Origin: Sphingorhabdus_B arenilitoris
GTDB taxonomy: Bacteria; Pseudomonadota; Alphaproteobacteria; Sphingomonadales; Sphingomonadaceae
Direction of reading: 5' to 3'
Length of the DNA: 64,000 nucleotides
NCBI RefSeq assembly: GCF_042651485.1
Contig: NZ_JBHSDH010000013.1
Location: forward strand, 868,001 to 932,000
Shown: positions 27,088-36,127 of the stretch, in pieces
Numbering within the stretch: the first letter of the stretch is position 1
How the letters are laid out: each line of letters begins with the position of its first letter
Position numbers and translations under genes: made by a program
Notes under the pieces: generated by a model
Told to the model about the DNA's origin: nothing
Database searches by the model: none
The model's input: the letters and a program-made list of their open reading frames with translations, nothing else

Positions 27088-27939
27088 TTACCCATAGCGG
27101 GCAAGCTTCAATTTGGTCAGGGCGCGCCATGTGTAGGCTTTGCCTTTATTGCTTACCGGATAACGGCCCGGCGCTTTTGGGCTGAACCCGATTTTCCGGA
27201 TCATCGCGTTCAACGCCCGGGCATCGGCCTCCGCAAAGCTCCAGTCCGATCGCCATGTTATGGAGAGAGAAATTGACGGCTCCGGTCCATTTTTGACAAA
27301 ATGCGGCGCCATAACGGGAACGAATAGCGCGTCGCCCGGGAATAGCGGCCATTCGGTGCCCGCCTCTGCCATGCTATCGTCCCAAATAAGATTGCGCGGC
27401 CCGCCAGTATGATAGGCTTCATGTGTTTCATCGGGCGCAAAACGGGGATCGCCCGCAGGAAATTGTGTCATCACCTTGGACCCGCGCAATTGCAGCAGGA
27501 TATTATGCTCCGGGTCAAAATGATACGGCGTGACTGCAGCGGGTGAAGATATGAAGATAAAACCCTGAGGCCTCAGCATTTCTCCGGTTTTTGCCTCTAT
27601 ATGCGGCTTCAACTCACCTAATAAGCCCAGCAACAATGCGCGATATTCCGGAACCTGCTCAATATTTTTCAGCACAGCCCAGCTGCCGCTTTCGTCGACC
27701 CGGCGGATTGTATCGCCGATTGACAGTCCATTGGCGGGAACATCTTCAGGTGCAATACCAATGGGTAAATCGCCGCGATTATATTCAACCGACTTATCCG
27801 GCAATATCTCACCCAGCAACGCCAGCGCCTCCAATGCCAATAACGGATGATCATGCAGATGATGCTGCATCCGGTGCGGCATTTCGGGGTAATTTTCGCT
27901 GAAATATATTCGGTTTTTAGAATCGAAAATAGCCGTCAC
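27088..27939 (-). CDS. cupin-like (JmjC/cupin_8) domain protein
   Basis: A 283-residue protein with a JmjC-type double-stranded beta-helix. The iron-binding H-x-D lies in TPYHFDPEHNILLQLRGSK (around residue 139) and the distal histidine in VPVMAPHFVKNG. Such proteins are often 2-oxoglutarate-dependent hydroxylases of amino-acid side chains, but this is not shown here. Its start shares ATGA with the end of the acetyltransferase gene, so both form one translationally coupled unit. Confidence 0.82.
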   Translation of the reverse strand: MTAIFDSKNRIYFSENYPEMPHRMQHHLHDHPLLALEALALLGEILPDKSVEYNRGDLPIGIAPEDVPANGLSIGDTIRRVDESGSWAVLKNIEQVPEYRALLLGLLGELKPHIEAKTGEMLRPQGFIFISSPAAVTPYHFDPEHNILLQLRGSKVMTQFPAGDPRFAPDETHEAYHTGGPRNLIWDDSMAEAGTEWPLFPGDALFVPVMAPHFVKNGPEPSISLSITWRSDWSFAEADARALNAMIRKIGFSPKAPGRYPVSNKGKAYTWRALTKLKLARYG

Positions 27940-29039
27940 ATCTGCCCCTTTCTTTCCATTTTTGCGGTTTCAGCCTGTAGTAAAAGTCCAAATATGGCGC
28001 GGCGGGCCATGCCTCCAATCGCGACAGAATAGCGGCCAATGGCGCGGCGTTCGGTCCATACGCTGTCAATCATCGGATGCCCTTCGGCGGCGCAGCTATC
28101 GCACCAATCCACGTCGCTGAGCAGCAGCAAATCTAGATTTTCAATTTGTAACAATACGCCCGGCGAATAACGGGCATATTTTTCGTCAAAAGCCGTTTTG
28201 AAGGAGAAGCTGCCTGGTGGACATAGGAAATTGACGAGCATGGCAATTGGCTCACCATTTAATCGCAAATCCAGCCGCTCCAACCTCCCATATGCCGCAG
28301 CCCCGGCCAATGATTGCTGAAACAGCAACCGTGTCTCTTCGGCGCAATCAAGCGCTGAGCCCTCTTCACCCTTCCACCCGCGCTTTTCGAGCGCCAAGAA
28401 TTCTTCCACCCATTGATCAAGCGCAACATCGTCGGAGGACCGCCGAAAAGTCAGCTCGCCATGCTCGCTCAACCGGTTTTTCTGACGCCGCAATTCTTTG
28501 CGCTTCTTGGACCGCATCGCAGCTTCATAATATTGTGATGGCGACAGCGCGCTTTGCAACATCGCCCTTTCTTGGCTGTGGACCAGTTCCATTTTTCGGC
28601 CCTGCGCGGCACAGACGTCTGCCAATGCGCTCTGCACAGGACCGCCAATCGGTACGCCGTTGATATGGAAGAATATATTATGTCCACCATGCCGGTCCAG
28701 ATGGGCGAGCAATCCCTCCCAAAATAATCGCTCATATGCGCGGTGGATCAGCGGCACCCCCAAAAAAGCATTGGGATGCAGCCAATTCTGCAGATGAGGT
28801 AAAGGCCACCGGCCATATTGCACTTCCCGCCCGATGGGCACTAGCCCGACTAACTTTGGCTTTGGCCCAGATTCATTGTCCCAAAGAGTGAATAAGCTGA
28901 CATGATCATGCGTATCAAAGGCACGGAAGGCGGGGCGCAGGAACCAATATTCGCAAAATGGGTTGGGTTCGCTGGCATTTTCGGCAAGTACATTCCAAGC
29001 TGACCGGAAATCTGCCTGGTCAATATCCTTCGTATCCAT
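27936..29039 (-). CDS. GNAT/BioF2-like (FemAB-type) acyltransferase
   Basis: A protein of about 367 residues of the acetyltransferase family PF13480: an FCEYWFLRPAFRAFD start, a basic RSKKRKELRRQKNRL segment near the middle, and FSFKTAFDEKYARYSPGVLL near the C-terminus. Related proteins transfer acyl or aminoacyl groups, including FemAB-type enzymes in polysaccharide export clusters. The ATG at 29039 is my choice; a TTG at 29114 would add 25 residues. It is coupled to the cupin-like gene downstream. Confidence 0.75.
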   Translation of the reverse strand: MDTKDIDQADFRSAWNVLAENASEPNPFCEYWFLRPAFRAFDTHDHVSLFTLWDNESGPKPKLVGLVPIGREVQYGRWPLPHLQNWLHPNAFLGVPLIHRAYERLFWEGLLAHLDRHGGHNIFFHINGVPIGGPVQSALADVCAAQGRKMELVHSQERAMLQSALSPSQYYEAAMRSKKRKELRRQKNRLSEHGELTFRRSSDDVALDQWVEEFLALEKRGWKGEEGSALDCAEETRLLFQQSLAGAAAYGRLERLDLRLNGEPIAMLVNFLCPPGSFSFKTAFDEKYARYSPGVLLQIENLDLLLLSDVDWCDSCAAEGHPMIDSVWTERRAIGRYSVAIGGMARRAIFGLLLQAETAKMERKGQM

Positions 29040-29202
29040 CAGGCGCAGCGCAAGGCTGGGCGGATAAATGTCCGCCAATTTACGCTGTCGCTGTTGAACC
29101 TGTTGCCTCACCAATTGCCCCCTGACGCACCCGAACTACCGGCACGCCAATATAATAGGCAAAATAAGCAAAGATATTGCTAACGCAGCCCTGTGCCACC
29201 AC

Positions 29203-29236
29203 AAAAAACCCCGCCAAATTGCTCTGACGGGGTTTG
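29203..29236 (-). terminator. rho-independent terminator after the pyrophosphatase gene
   Basis: On the minus strand AAACCCCG and CGGGGTTT form a stem with a 14-base loop followed by a T-run. It lies about 45 bases past the hppA stop codon. Confidence 0.8.
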
Positions 29237-29281
29237 TGGTCAGGGCATTGAACGCTCCGACGAATGTGTTTCAGCTGGTCC

Positions 29282-31411
29282 TTACCCAGCGGCCAATGCC
29301 GCCAGTAGGAGCAACGCAACGATATTGGTGATTTTAATCATCGGGTTGACCGCTGGTCCGGCGGTGTCCTTATAGGGGTCACCCACCGTGTCACCGGTCA
29401 CAGCGGCTTTATGGGCTTCGCTGCCTTTGCCGCCATGATTGCCGTCCTCAATATATTTTTTGGCATTGTCCCAAGCGCCGCCGCCTGCCGTCATCGACAG
29501 AGCAACGAATATGCCGGAGATGATAACACCAAGCAACAACGCGCCCAGCGCCGCAAAGCCATTGGCTTGTCCTGCCACCCAAGTGATCACGAAATACACC
29601 ACGATCGGGGCCAGCACGGGCAGCAAAGAGGGGATAATCATCTCCTTAATCGCAGCCTTGGTCACCAAATCCACGGTCCGGGCATAATCGGGACGCGATG
29701 TGCCCGCCATGATGCCTTTATCCTTGGCGAATTGATCGCGGACATCGATGACCACGTCACCTGCGGCGCGGCCAACGGCGGTCATGCCCATGGCTCCGAA
29801 TAGATAGGGCAGCAATGCACCCAGCAGTAGGCCGACAATCACATAGGGATTTTCCAAACTGAAACTGACATCCAATTCTGGGAAGAATGCGTTTAAGTCC
29901 GCCGTATAGGCGCTGAATAATACCAGCGCTGCCAATCCAGCTGAACCAATGGCATAACCCTTTGTCACTGCTTTGGTGGTGTTGCCCACTGCATCGAGCG
30001 CATCGGTTTTGTCCCTTACACTTTGATCCAGCTCAGCCATTTCAGCGATACCGCCCGCATTGTCGGTGACCGGACCATATGCGTCCAACGCCACGACCAT
30101 ACCCGCCAATGCCAACATGGATGTCGCCGCAAAGGCGATCCCGATAAGGCCAGCCAGCTGATACGTGACGATGATGCCGACTACGATGACGAGAGTTGGT
30201 AGAGCAGTTGCTTCCAGGCTGATCGCCAAGCCTTGAATCACATTGGTGCCGTGGCCAGTTTCCGAAGCTTTCGCAATGGATCGGACCGGCCGGTAATTTG
30301 TGCCAGTATAATATTCGGTAATCCAAATGATTAAGCCAGTTACGACAAGGCCGACCATCATCGACCAGAAAAGCGACATTCCGGTAAAGGTGGTGTCGCC
30401 GACGGTGTAGCTATTGTCCATACCGCCAAGCGCCGCATCGGAGGCAAAATAAATCGCCGGAATAGATAGCACGGCAGTGGTGATAAAACCTTTATACAGC
30501 GCGCCCATGATATTGTTGGATGAACCCAAACGAACCATGTAAGTTCCGATGATGGATGTGATGATGCAGACACCGCCAACAAGCAGCGGCAATGCCATCA
30601 ATCCGCTTAAGCCCTGAGCCGTCAAGCCGGTAACCAGCAAAGCGGTTAACACCATGGTTGCGCCCACGGTTACAACATAGGTTTCGAACAAGTCGGCGGC
30701 CATACCGGCGCAATCGCCCACATTGTCGCCCACATTGTCGGCAATCGTTGCTGGGTTACGGGGGTCATCCTCGGGAATGCCAGCCTCAACCTTACCGACC
30801 AGATCGGCACCAACATCGGCCGCTTTGGTAAAAATACCGCCGCCCAAGCGCGCAAAGATCGAAATCAGCGAGGCACCAAATGCCAAACCAACGAGGCCGT
30901 CAATAATTTCGCGTTTCTGATCCGTTTGCATCAAGTCCAAAGCCATCGGGCCGGTCAAAACATAATAGAAACCGGCAATCGCCAGCAGCGCGAGGCCAGC
31001 AACCAGCATACCGGTAACCGCGCCCGCACGAAACGCGACGGTCAGCCCTTGCTGCAGCCCCTCACTCGCGGCCTGCGCCGTGCGGACATTTGCCCGAACC
31101 GAGATATTCATACCGACATATCCAGTCACACCGGATAACACCGCCCCGATAACGAAGCCGATGCTGGTCACTGGAACACCGCCGCGAGGCATATCCAAAA
31201 ACACAAAAACCAGCAACGCCACAACGACACCCACGATGGCAATCGTACGATATTGGCGTCCCAGATAGGCCTGTGCGCCTTCTTGGATTGCACCAGCAAT
31301 TTCCTGCATTTTTTCATTGCCAGGCGATGCGCTAAGCACCTGCCGGCCGGTTATCACGCCGTATAATACAGCGATAACGCCACAGATCATGGCGATTATA
31401 GTCAACGACAT
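29282..31411 (-). CDS. hppA: K+-independent proton-translocating inorganic pyrophosphatase
   Basis: A 709-residue multi-helix membrane protein. The pyrophosphate site is seen in KAADVGADLVGKVEAGIPED and DNVGDNVGDCAGMAADLFE. The GNTTKA segment has lysine at the position where K+-dependent enzymes carry alanine, which indicates a K+-independent proton pump. The frame opens at 31465, but GGAGG ahead of ATG 31411 and the hydrophobic start MSLTIIAMICG fix the start. The enzyme stores pyrophosphate energy as a proton gradient across the inner membrane. Single gene with its own terminator. Confidence 0.95.
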   Translation of the reverse strand: MSLTIIAMICGVIAVLYGVITGRQVLSASPGNEKMQEIAGAIQEGAQAYLGRQYRTIAIVGVVVALLVFVFLDMPRGGVPVTSIGFVIGAVLSGVTGYVGMNISVRANVRTAQAASEGLQQGLTVAFRAGAVTGMLVAGLALLAIAGFYYVLTGPMALDLMQTDQKREIIDGLVGLAFGASLISIFARLGGGIFTKAADVGADLVGKVEAGIPEDDPRNPATIADNVGDNVGDCAGMAADLFETYVVTVGATMVLTALLVTGLTAQGLSGLMALPLLVGGVCIITSIIGTYMVRLGSSNNIMGALYKGFITTAVLSIPAIYFASDAALGGMDNSYTVGDTTFTGMSLFWSMMVGLVVTGLIIWITEYYTGTNYRPVRSIAKASETGHGTNVIQGLAISLEATALPTLVIVVGIIVTYQLAGLIGIAFAATSMLALAGMVVALDAYGPVTDNAGGIAEMAELDQSVRDKTDALDAVGNTTKAVTKGYAIGSAGLAALVLFSAYTADLNAFFPELDVSFSLENPYVIVGLLLGALLPYLFGAMGMTAVGRAAGDVVIDVRDQFAKDKGIMAGTSRPDYARTVDLVTKAAIKEMIIPSLLPVLAPIVVYFVITWVAGQANGFAALGALLLGVIISGIFVALSMTAGGGAWDNAKKYIEDGNHGGKGSEAHKAAVTGDTVGDPYKDTAGPAVNPMIKITNIVALLLLAALAAG

Positions 31412-31532
31412 TAAATGTCCTCCCCTGATTTTGGTTTCAATACCGGGCCGCTCTCCAACAGCCACTGATGCTTAACGTATAGGGGGGCTTGATCGAAAAG
31501 CGCAAGCCATAAACCGCGCTCTATCTCAATGA

Positions 31533-32459
31533 TCAGCCATGTTCGAAGCCAAGACGTGCGGGCAATGCGGTCGCTGTGCCATTGTCGGTCAATTTTAGCC
31601 CCTGCCCTGAGTCAAACTGCCCAAGCTTCACTGCGGCAACCGGGGGTTCCACACTATTGGGGAGCGCGAACAGCAATTGATAATCATCGCCCCAGCTCGC
31701 GGCCTCTATCCTGCTGTCTGTGTTGTCGCCATAAAGCGAAACATAATCCGGCGATAGCGGGACGTGGGCTAGGTCAATCGTCAGCTGAAGATTGCTGGCC
31801 GCTGCCATACGCTGCGCGTCAATCAACAAGCCGTCGGACACGTCCATCATCGCTGTTACCAGCGGTGCCAAAGCCCGGCCATCTGATAGCCTAGGTGCAG
31901 GCCGCTTGAACGCACGGCGCAGTCGGCCTGCATCGCTGCATCCCCCCTCATCCGCCCCATTTTCGAGGTCAAAGCCAGCTTTCGCATCGCCCAACCATCC
32001 GGTGACATAGAGGATATCCCCGGCCTGCGCGCCTGAACGGGCGGGCACGGGGCGATAGGAAGCACGGCCAATTGCGGTCATCCCCAATATCCGGCCACCG
32101 GCATCGCCGACACTGTCTCCGCCCAGCAATGGCACATCGAAATGCCCCACCGCATCATGCAGCCCGGCGGCGAAACCCATATCCCACTGTGCGTCAGACA
32201 AGCTGTATCCTAGCAACAACCCCAATGGCTCTGCGCCTTTAGCCGCAAGATCAGACAGATTTGCGGCCACCAATTTCCATGCCACATCGGCGGGGCTGGC
32301 ATGGGGCAGCCAATGAATTCCCTCTGCCATCATATCATGGGTGAGTATCAGCGCTTCCCCGCCCAATTCGATCACGGCGGCATCATCAAGGAGCCCGCGC
32401 GCAGCCGGGCCGGATGCGATGGCGCGCATCATCGCGATAAAGGCGGATTCGCGGCTCAT
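31533..32459 (-). CDS. thiL: thiamine-monophosphate kinase ThiL
   Basis: A 308-residue PurM-fold kinase with the N-terminal DDAAVIELGGEALILTHDMM, then AANLSDLAAKGAEPLGLLLGYSL, GGDSVGDAGG and the distal MMDVSDGLLID motif. It phosphorylates thiamine phosphate to thiamine diphosphate. It is the last gene of hisG-hisD-nusB-thiL; the nusB-thiL pairing is frequent in proteobacteria. No thiamine riboswitch is visible upstream. Confidence 0.94.
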   Translation of the reverse strand: MSRESAFIAMMRAIASGPAARGLLDDAAVIELGGEALILTHDMMAEGIHWLPHASPADVAWKLVAANLSDLAAKGAEPLGLLLGYSLSDAQWDMGFAAGLHDAVGHFDVPLLGGDSVGDAGGRILGMTAIGRASYRPVPARSGAQAGDILYVTGWLGDAKAGFDLENGADEGGCSDAGRLRRAFKRPAPRLSDGRALAPLVTAMMDVSDGLLIDAQRMAAASNLQLTIDLAHVPLSPDYVSLYGDNTDSRIEAASWGDDYQLLFALPNSVEPPVAAVKLGQFDSGQGLKLTDNGTATALPARLGFEHG

Positions 32460-32491
32460 GGGCGGCTCCGCACGGTCATAATAGACGCGGA

Positions 32492-32938
32492 CTAACCGCG
32501 CTTCTCTTTTGCAACCGCATCAAGCAAGCCGTTGACGAATTTCGCGTCCTTATCGTCAAAAAAAGCATGGGCGACGTCCACATATTCGGTAATCACGCTC
32601 TTTGTTGGGACATCGGCGCGGGCGATTAATTCATACACACCGCAGCGCAGAATCTGCAGCATGGTTTTATCGAGCCGTGACAATTTCCATTGCTCGCCAA
32701 GCTTGCTTTCCACCAAGGCGTCAATCTCTTCGCGGCGCGCATCCACTCCGCTGACCAAATCGTCGAAAAACGGCACCTCAGCCTCTTCATATTGCGCATC
32801 TTCAATTTCAGCGCCCAGACGGTGATCGTGAAATTCGTTGAGCAAACGCGCCAATGCGGGCTTTTCCATATCGAGCTGATACAAAGCCTGCACAGCTGCG
32901 AGCCGCGCCGCCGAGCGTGTTTTTGATCTTTTCGTCAT
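32492..32938 (-). CDS. nusB: transcription antitermination protein NusB
   Basis: A 148-residue all-helical protein with the NusB pattern: RSAARLAAVQALYQLDME at the start and LDKTMLQILRCGVYELIARADVPTKSVI near residue 100. It binds boxA RNA with NusE in rRNA antitermination. Its start overlaps the hisD stop (ATGA) and thiL follows after 32 bases. Confidence 0.95.
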   Translation of the reverse strand: MTKRSKTRSAARLAAVQALYQLDMEKPALARLLNEFHDHRLGAEIEDAQYEEAEVPFFDDLVSGVDARREEIDALVESKLGEQWKLSRLDKTMLQILRCGVYELIARADVPTKSVITEYVDVAHAFFDDKDAKFVNGLLDAVAKEKRG

Positions 32939-34227
32939 TTTAGTCTCTTCCTTACGCTCGCCGCATGGGCGGGCAATCCTTCGGCATCGGCAAGCCGCGC
33001 CGCCGCAGGTCCAATTTTGCGCACGCTGTCTTCATCCAGAGCAATGAAGCTGGTCCGTTTCATAAAATCGAGCACCGACAGGCCCGATGCAAATCGTGCC
33101 CGCCGTCCAGTCGGCAATACGTGATTGGGGCCCGCGACATAATCGCCAATGGCTTCGGGTGTGTGGCGGCCCAGAAAGACCGATCCTGCATGGCGGATGG
33201 CGGCAAATAGCGCCTCTGCTCTGTTCATATCAGTGGCTAGCTCCACATGCTCCGCCGCCAAGAGGTTGACCAGCGGCATTGCGCTTTCCAAGCTGTCCGT
33301 CACAATGACCGCGCCATGATCACGCCAGCTTGCGCCTGCGACTTTGCCGGTTGAAAGTGCCGCAATCTGAACGTCGACGGACTTCGTCACGGCATCGGCA
33401 AACGCCGCATCATCGGTGAATAAAATCGACTGACTAGTGAGATCATGTTCGGCCTGAGACAGCAGGTCGGCTGCGGTCCATTCGGGGTCATTTTGCCCAT
33501 CGGCGACCACAACAATCTCGCTTGGCCCGGCCACCATATCAATGCCGACCACGCCGTAAAGCTGCCGCTTTGCTTCGGCAACCCACGCATTACCGGGTCC
33601 GGTGATAACATCGACCGGCGCAATTTTTTCAGTGCCATAGGCCAGTGCTGCCACAGCCTGCGCCCCGCCAACGCGCCAAATTTCGTCTACCCCTGCGATA
33701 TGCGCGGCGGCTAGCACTGTTTGATTGACCTCTCCATCCGGCGTAGGCGTCACCATGACCAGCCGTCCCACGCCCGCAACCTTGGCTGGAATCGCATTCA
33801 TCAGCACTGACGAAGGATAAGCCGCGCGTCCGCCCGGCACATAAAGCCCCGCCGCGTCCACTCCGTTCCACTTTGCGCCCAAGCGCACACCTTGGTCATC
33901 CCTATAGTCACGGTTTTCGGGCAATTGCGCCTGGTGATAGGAGGTGATCCGTTGTGCCGCCAGATCAAGCGCATCGCGCAGATCAGGCTCTAGCGCGGCA
34001 TAGGCCGCTGCGCATTGAGCTGCGCTAATTTGCCAGCCGTTGCTGTCGAGATCAAAGCGGTCAAATTTCTGAGTCAGTTCTCGCAGCACCGCATCGCCAC
34101 CCGCTTTTACATCTGCCAATATCCGGGAGACATCGGCGGCGACGCCAGCGTCGCTTTCCCTGCGCGCGCCAACCAGAATGTCGAACGCCTCGGCAAAGCC
34201 AGTATCTGTTGTGTTAAGCCGCAACAT
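32935..34227 (-). CDS. hisD: histidinol dehydrogenase HisD
   Basis: A 430-residue enzyme, standard length, with AGLYVPGGRAAYPSSVLMN, DVITGPGNAWVAEAKRQLYG, and the catalytic AAEHVELATD (Glu-His pair). It carries out the last two oxidations of histidine synthesis with zinc and NAD. Overlaps hisG upstream by 14 bases and nusB downstream by 4. Confidence 0.96.
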   Translation of the reverse strand: MLRLNTTDTGFAEAFDILVGARRESDAGVAADVSRILADVKAGGDAVLRELTQKFDRFDLDSNGWQISAAQCAAAYAALEPDLRDALDLAAQRITSYHQAQLPENRDYRDDQGVRLGAKWNGVDAAGLYVPGGRAAYPSSVLMNAIPAKVAGVGRLVMVTPTPDGEVNQTVLAAAHIAGVDEIWRVGGAQAVAALAYGTEKIAPVDVITGPGNAWVAEAKRQLYGVVGIDMVAGPSEIVVVADGQNDPEWTAADLLSQAEHDLTSQSILFTDDAAFADAVTKSVDVQIAALSTGKVAGASWRDHGAVIVTDSLESAMPLVNLLAAEHVELATDMNRAEALFAAIRHAGSVFLGRHTPEAIGDYVAGPNHVLPTGRRARFASGLSVLDFMKRTSFIALDEDSVRKIGPAAARLADAEGLPAHAASVRKRLK

Positions 34228-34891
34228 GACTTGCCGCTCCTTTGCTGCTCTTCATTGCCAATTGCCGGAACCGTTCGACCATCTCCGCAATCCGTCCATC
34301 GGTCATTTTATAGGCCGCCCGGTTGACGATCAGCCGCGCCGAAACCTGCGCCAATATATCGGTTTCCACAAGGCCATTTTCTTTCAGCGTCCGGCCAGTG
34401 GACACCAAGTCAACGATCCGGCCCGACAGGCCCAATAACGGCGCAAGCTCCATCGCTCCGTTCAATTTGATACATTCGGCCTGCACGCCCTTTGATTCAA
34501 AATGCCGCCGCGTGAGCGCAGGATATTTGGTAGCAACGCGCAAATGACCATCGCTTTTGCGATCCTGCGTTCCTTCTGGCACGGCAACCGAAATCCGGCA
34601 TTTGCCTATGCCGAGATCAACCGGTGCATAAAGTTCCGAATAATCAAATTCGTCAATAACATCGCTGCCGACAATACCGATATGCGCCGCACCGTGCGCC
34701 ACAAAGGTCGCAACGTCAAAAGCACGCACACGAATGATGCTGACCAAAGGGTCGTTGGTCGCAAACATCAAGGCGCGGCTGTCATCGTTGAAGAAATCAG
34801 CGGCAGGCTCAATTCCCGCCGCTTGCATCAACGGCAAGGCTTCGTCCAATATACGCCCTTTGGGGATGGCAAAGATAATGGTATCGGTCAT
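34214..34891 (-). CDS. hisG: ATP phosphoribosyltransferase catalytic subunit HisG
   Basis: A 225-residue protein beginning IIFAIPKGRILDEALPLM. GIVGSDVIDEF follows and the PRPP-binding segment reads GRIVDLVSTGRTLKENGL. The length corresponds to the short HisG form, which needs the HisZ subunit for activity; hisZ is not in this window. First gene of the histidine/nusB/thiL operon, divergent from the DUF2332 gene. Confidence 0.94.
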   Translation of the reverse strand: MTDTIIFAIPKGRILDEALPLMQAAGIEPAADFFNDDSRALMFATNDPLVSIIRVRAFDVATFVAHGAAHIGIVGSDVIDEFDYSELYAPVDLGIGKCRISVAVPEGTQDRKSDGHLRVATKYPALTRRHFESKGVQAECIKLNGAMELAPLLGLSGRIVDLVSTGRTLKENGLVETDILAQVSARLIVNRAAYKMTDGRIAEMVERFRQLAMKSSKGAASHVAA

Positions 34892-34930
34892 ATTGCAGGC
34901 GACATAGGGGTGTGAGCGCGAAAGGGCAAT

Positions 34931-35992
34931 ATGGACATATTCGATATTGATGATGTGCGAACGGGCTTAATCGAGCAAGCGAAGCACATACGGCATAATA
35001 ATGCCCCCGCCACCGCGCGGATATGTGAGGCGCAATTGGCCCTATTAAACGGGGACAGCCGGACCGCTGAAAGGTTAAGGAATTGGCCGGGAAAGCTGCT
35101 GGCCGACGCGGTGCCGCTGCGGCTTGCGGGCGGGCTGCATTATCTGCATCTTACCGGCGCAGAAGACCGGCTGCTCCCGATATATCGGGAGGAAATAACC
35201 GATCAGCAGCAGATAGATGCAATTGTTGCAGATATAGTTGCCGATCACGACGCCGCCTTACTCCCCTGGTTTGATGGCCCGCCGCAAACCAACGAAGCGG
35301 GCCGTTCGGCGAGTTTTATGGCAGCGCTAAAATGGCTGTCATCGCAAGGTTTGCCGCCGCATTTTGAAATGAATGAATTAGGCGCAAGCGCAGGCATCAA
35401 CACGATGATGGACCGTTATCATTATGACCTTTGCGGTGTGACCGCAGGGCCGACGGACTCGCCCATGCATATCAAGCCCGAATGGCGCGGGCCTGCACCG
35501 CCGCAAGCACCAGTGGAGATCGTTTCCATTCAAGGGTGCGACCAAAATCCGGTGGATTTATCGGACGCCGATGCCGCGCTGCGCGTCAAAAGCTATGTGT
35601 GGCCGGAGAATAAAGACCGGATCGCCCGGATGGACGCGGCCATCACGCTTGCCGCTGCCCGCGCGCCCGATGTGGTCAAGGCGGATGCAGCCGACTGGAC
35701 CGATATGCGCCTATCCGATCCGCAGGCGGCTGGCATAAGCCGCGTCGTCCATCACAGCATCGTCTGGCAATATATTCCCAAAGACCGGCGCGACCGCATT
35801 AGCGCAGCAATGGCCGCAGCGGGTGCAAGAGCCACAGCGGACAAGCCGCTCGCGTGGATTATGCTCGAAACCAACCGCGCGACATTCCGGCATGAGCTGA
35901 CCGTTCGCGTCTGGGATGGCGGCAATCAAAATGGCGAGGTTCATTTGCTCGGCCAAGCACAGGCCCATGGCCTATGGGTGGAGTGGTTTTGA
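34931..35992 (+). CDS. DUF2332 family protein
   Basis: A 353-residue protein with the DUF2332 layout: an N-terminal helical region (ARICEAQLALLNGD), NEAGRSASFMAALKWL, ELGASAGINTMMDRYHYDL and the C-terminal RVVHHSIVWQYIP. The family is widespread in alphaproteobacteria. The ELGASAG block resembles an S-adenosylmethionine-binding loop, but the function is not established. Divergent from hisG. Confidence 0.88.
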   Translation: MDIFDIDDVRTGLIEQAKHIRHNNAPATARICEAQLALLNGDSRTAERLRNWPGKLLADAVPLRLAGGLHYLHLTGAEDRLLPIYREEITDQQQIDAIVADIVADHDAALLPWFDGPPQTNEAGRSASFMAALKWLSSQGLPPHFEMNELGASAGINTMMDRYHYDLCGVTAGPTDSPMHIKPEWRGPAPPQAPVEIVSIQGCDQNPVDLSDADAALRVKSYVWPENKDRIARMDAAITLAAARAPDVVKADAADWTDMRLSDPQAAGISRVVHHSIVWQYIPKDRRDRISAAMAAAGARATADKPLAWIMLETNRATFRHELTVRVWDGGNQNGEVHLLGQAQAHGLWVEWF

Positions 35993-36010
35993 AAGAAGGC
36001 ATCAGCTTTT

Positions 36011-36123
36011 TGCACCAAGATGCTCAAAGGTTGCTTCGAATAATTGATGCTATTTTTGGTGTGCAATGTGGGTGAGAATATTGTTGATACAACCCCTTCG
36101 CGCCTTGGCCTCTTCGCGCGAAA
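36011..36123. repeat. degenerate copy of the inverted-repeat intergenic element
   Basis: The right part (36095-36123) reads CCTTCGCGCC then CTCTTCGCGCGAAA, sharing the CTTCGCGCGAAA core with the 4597-4620 arm. The left part (TGCACCAAGATGCTCAAAGG, 36011-36030) looks like a mutated GCGCAAAGA arm. It lies between two convergent genes. Confidence 0.45.
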
Positions 36124-36127
36124 CCAA

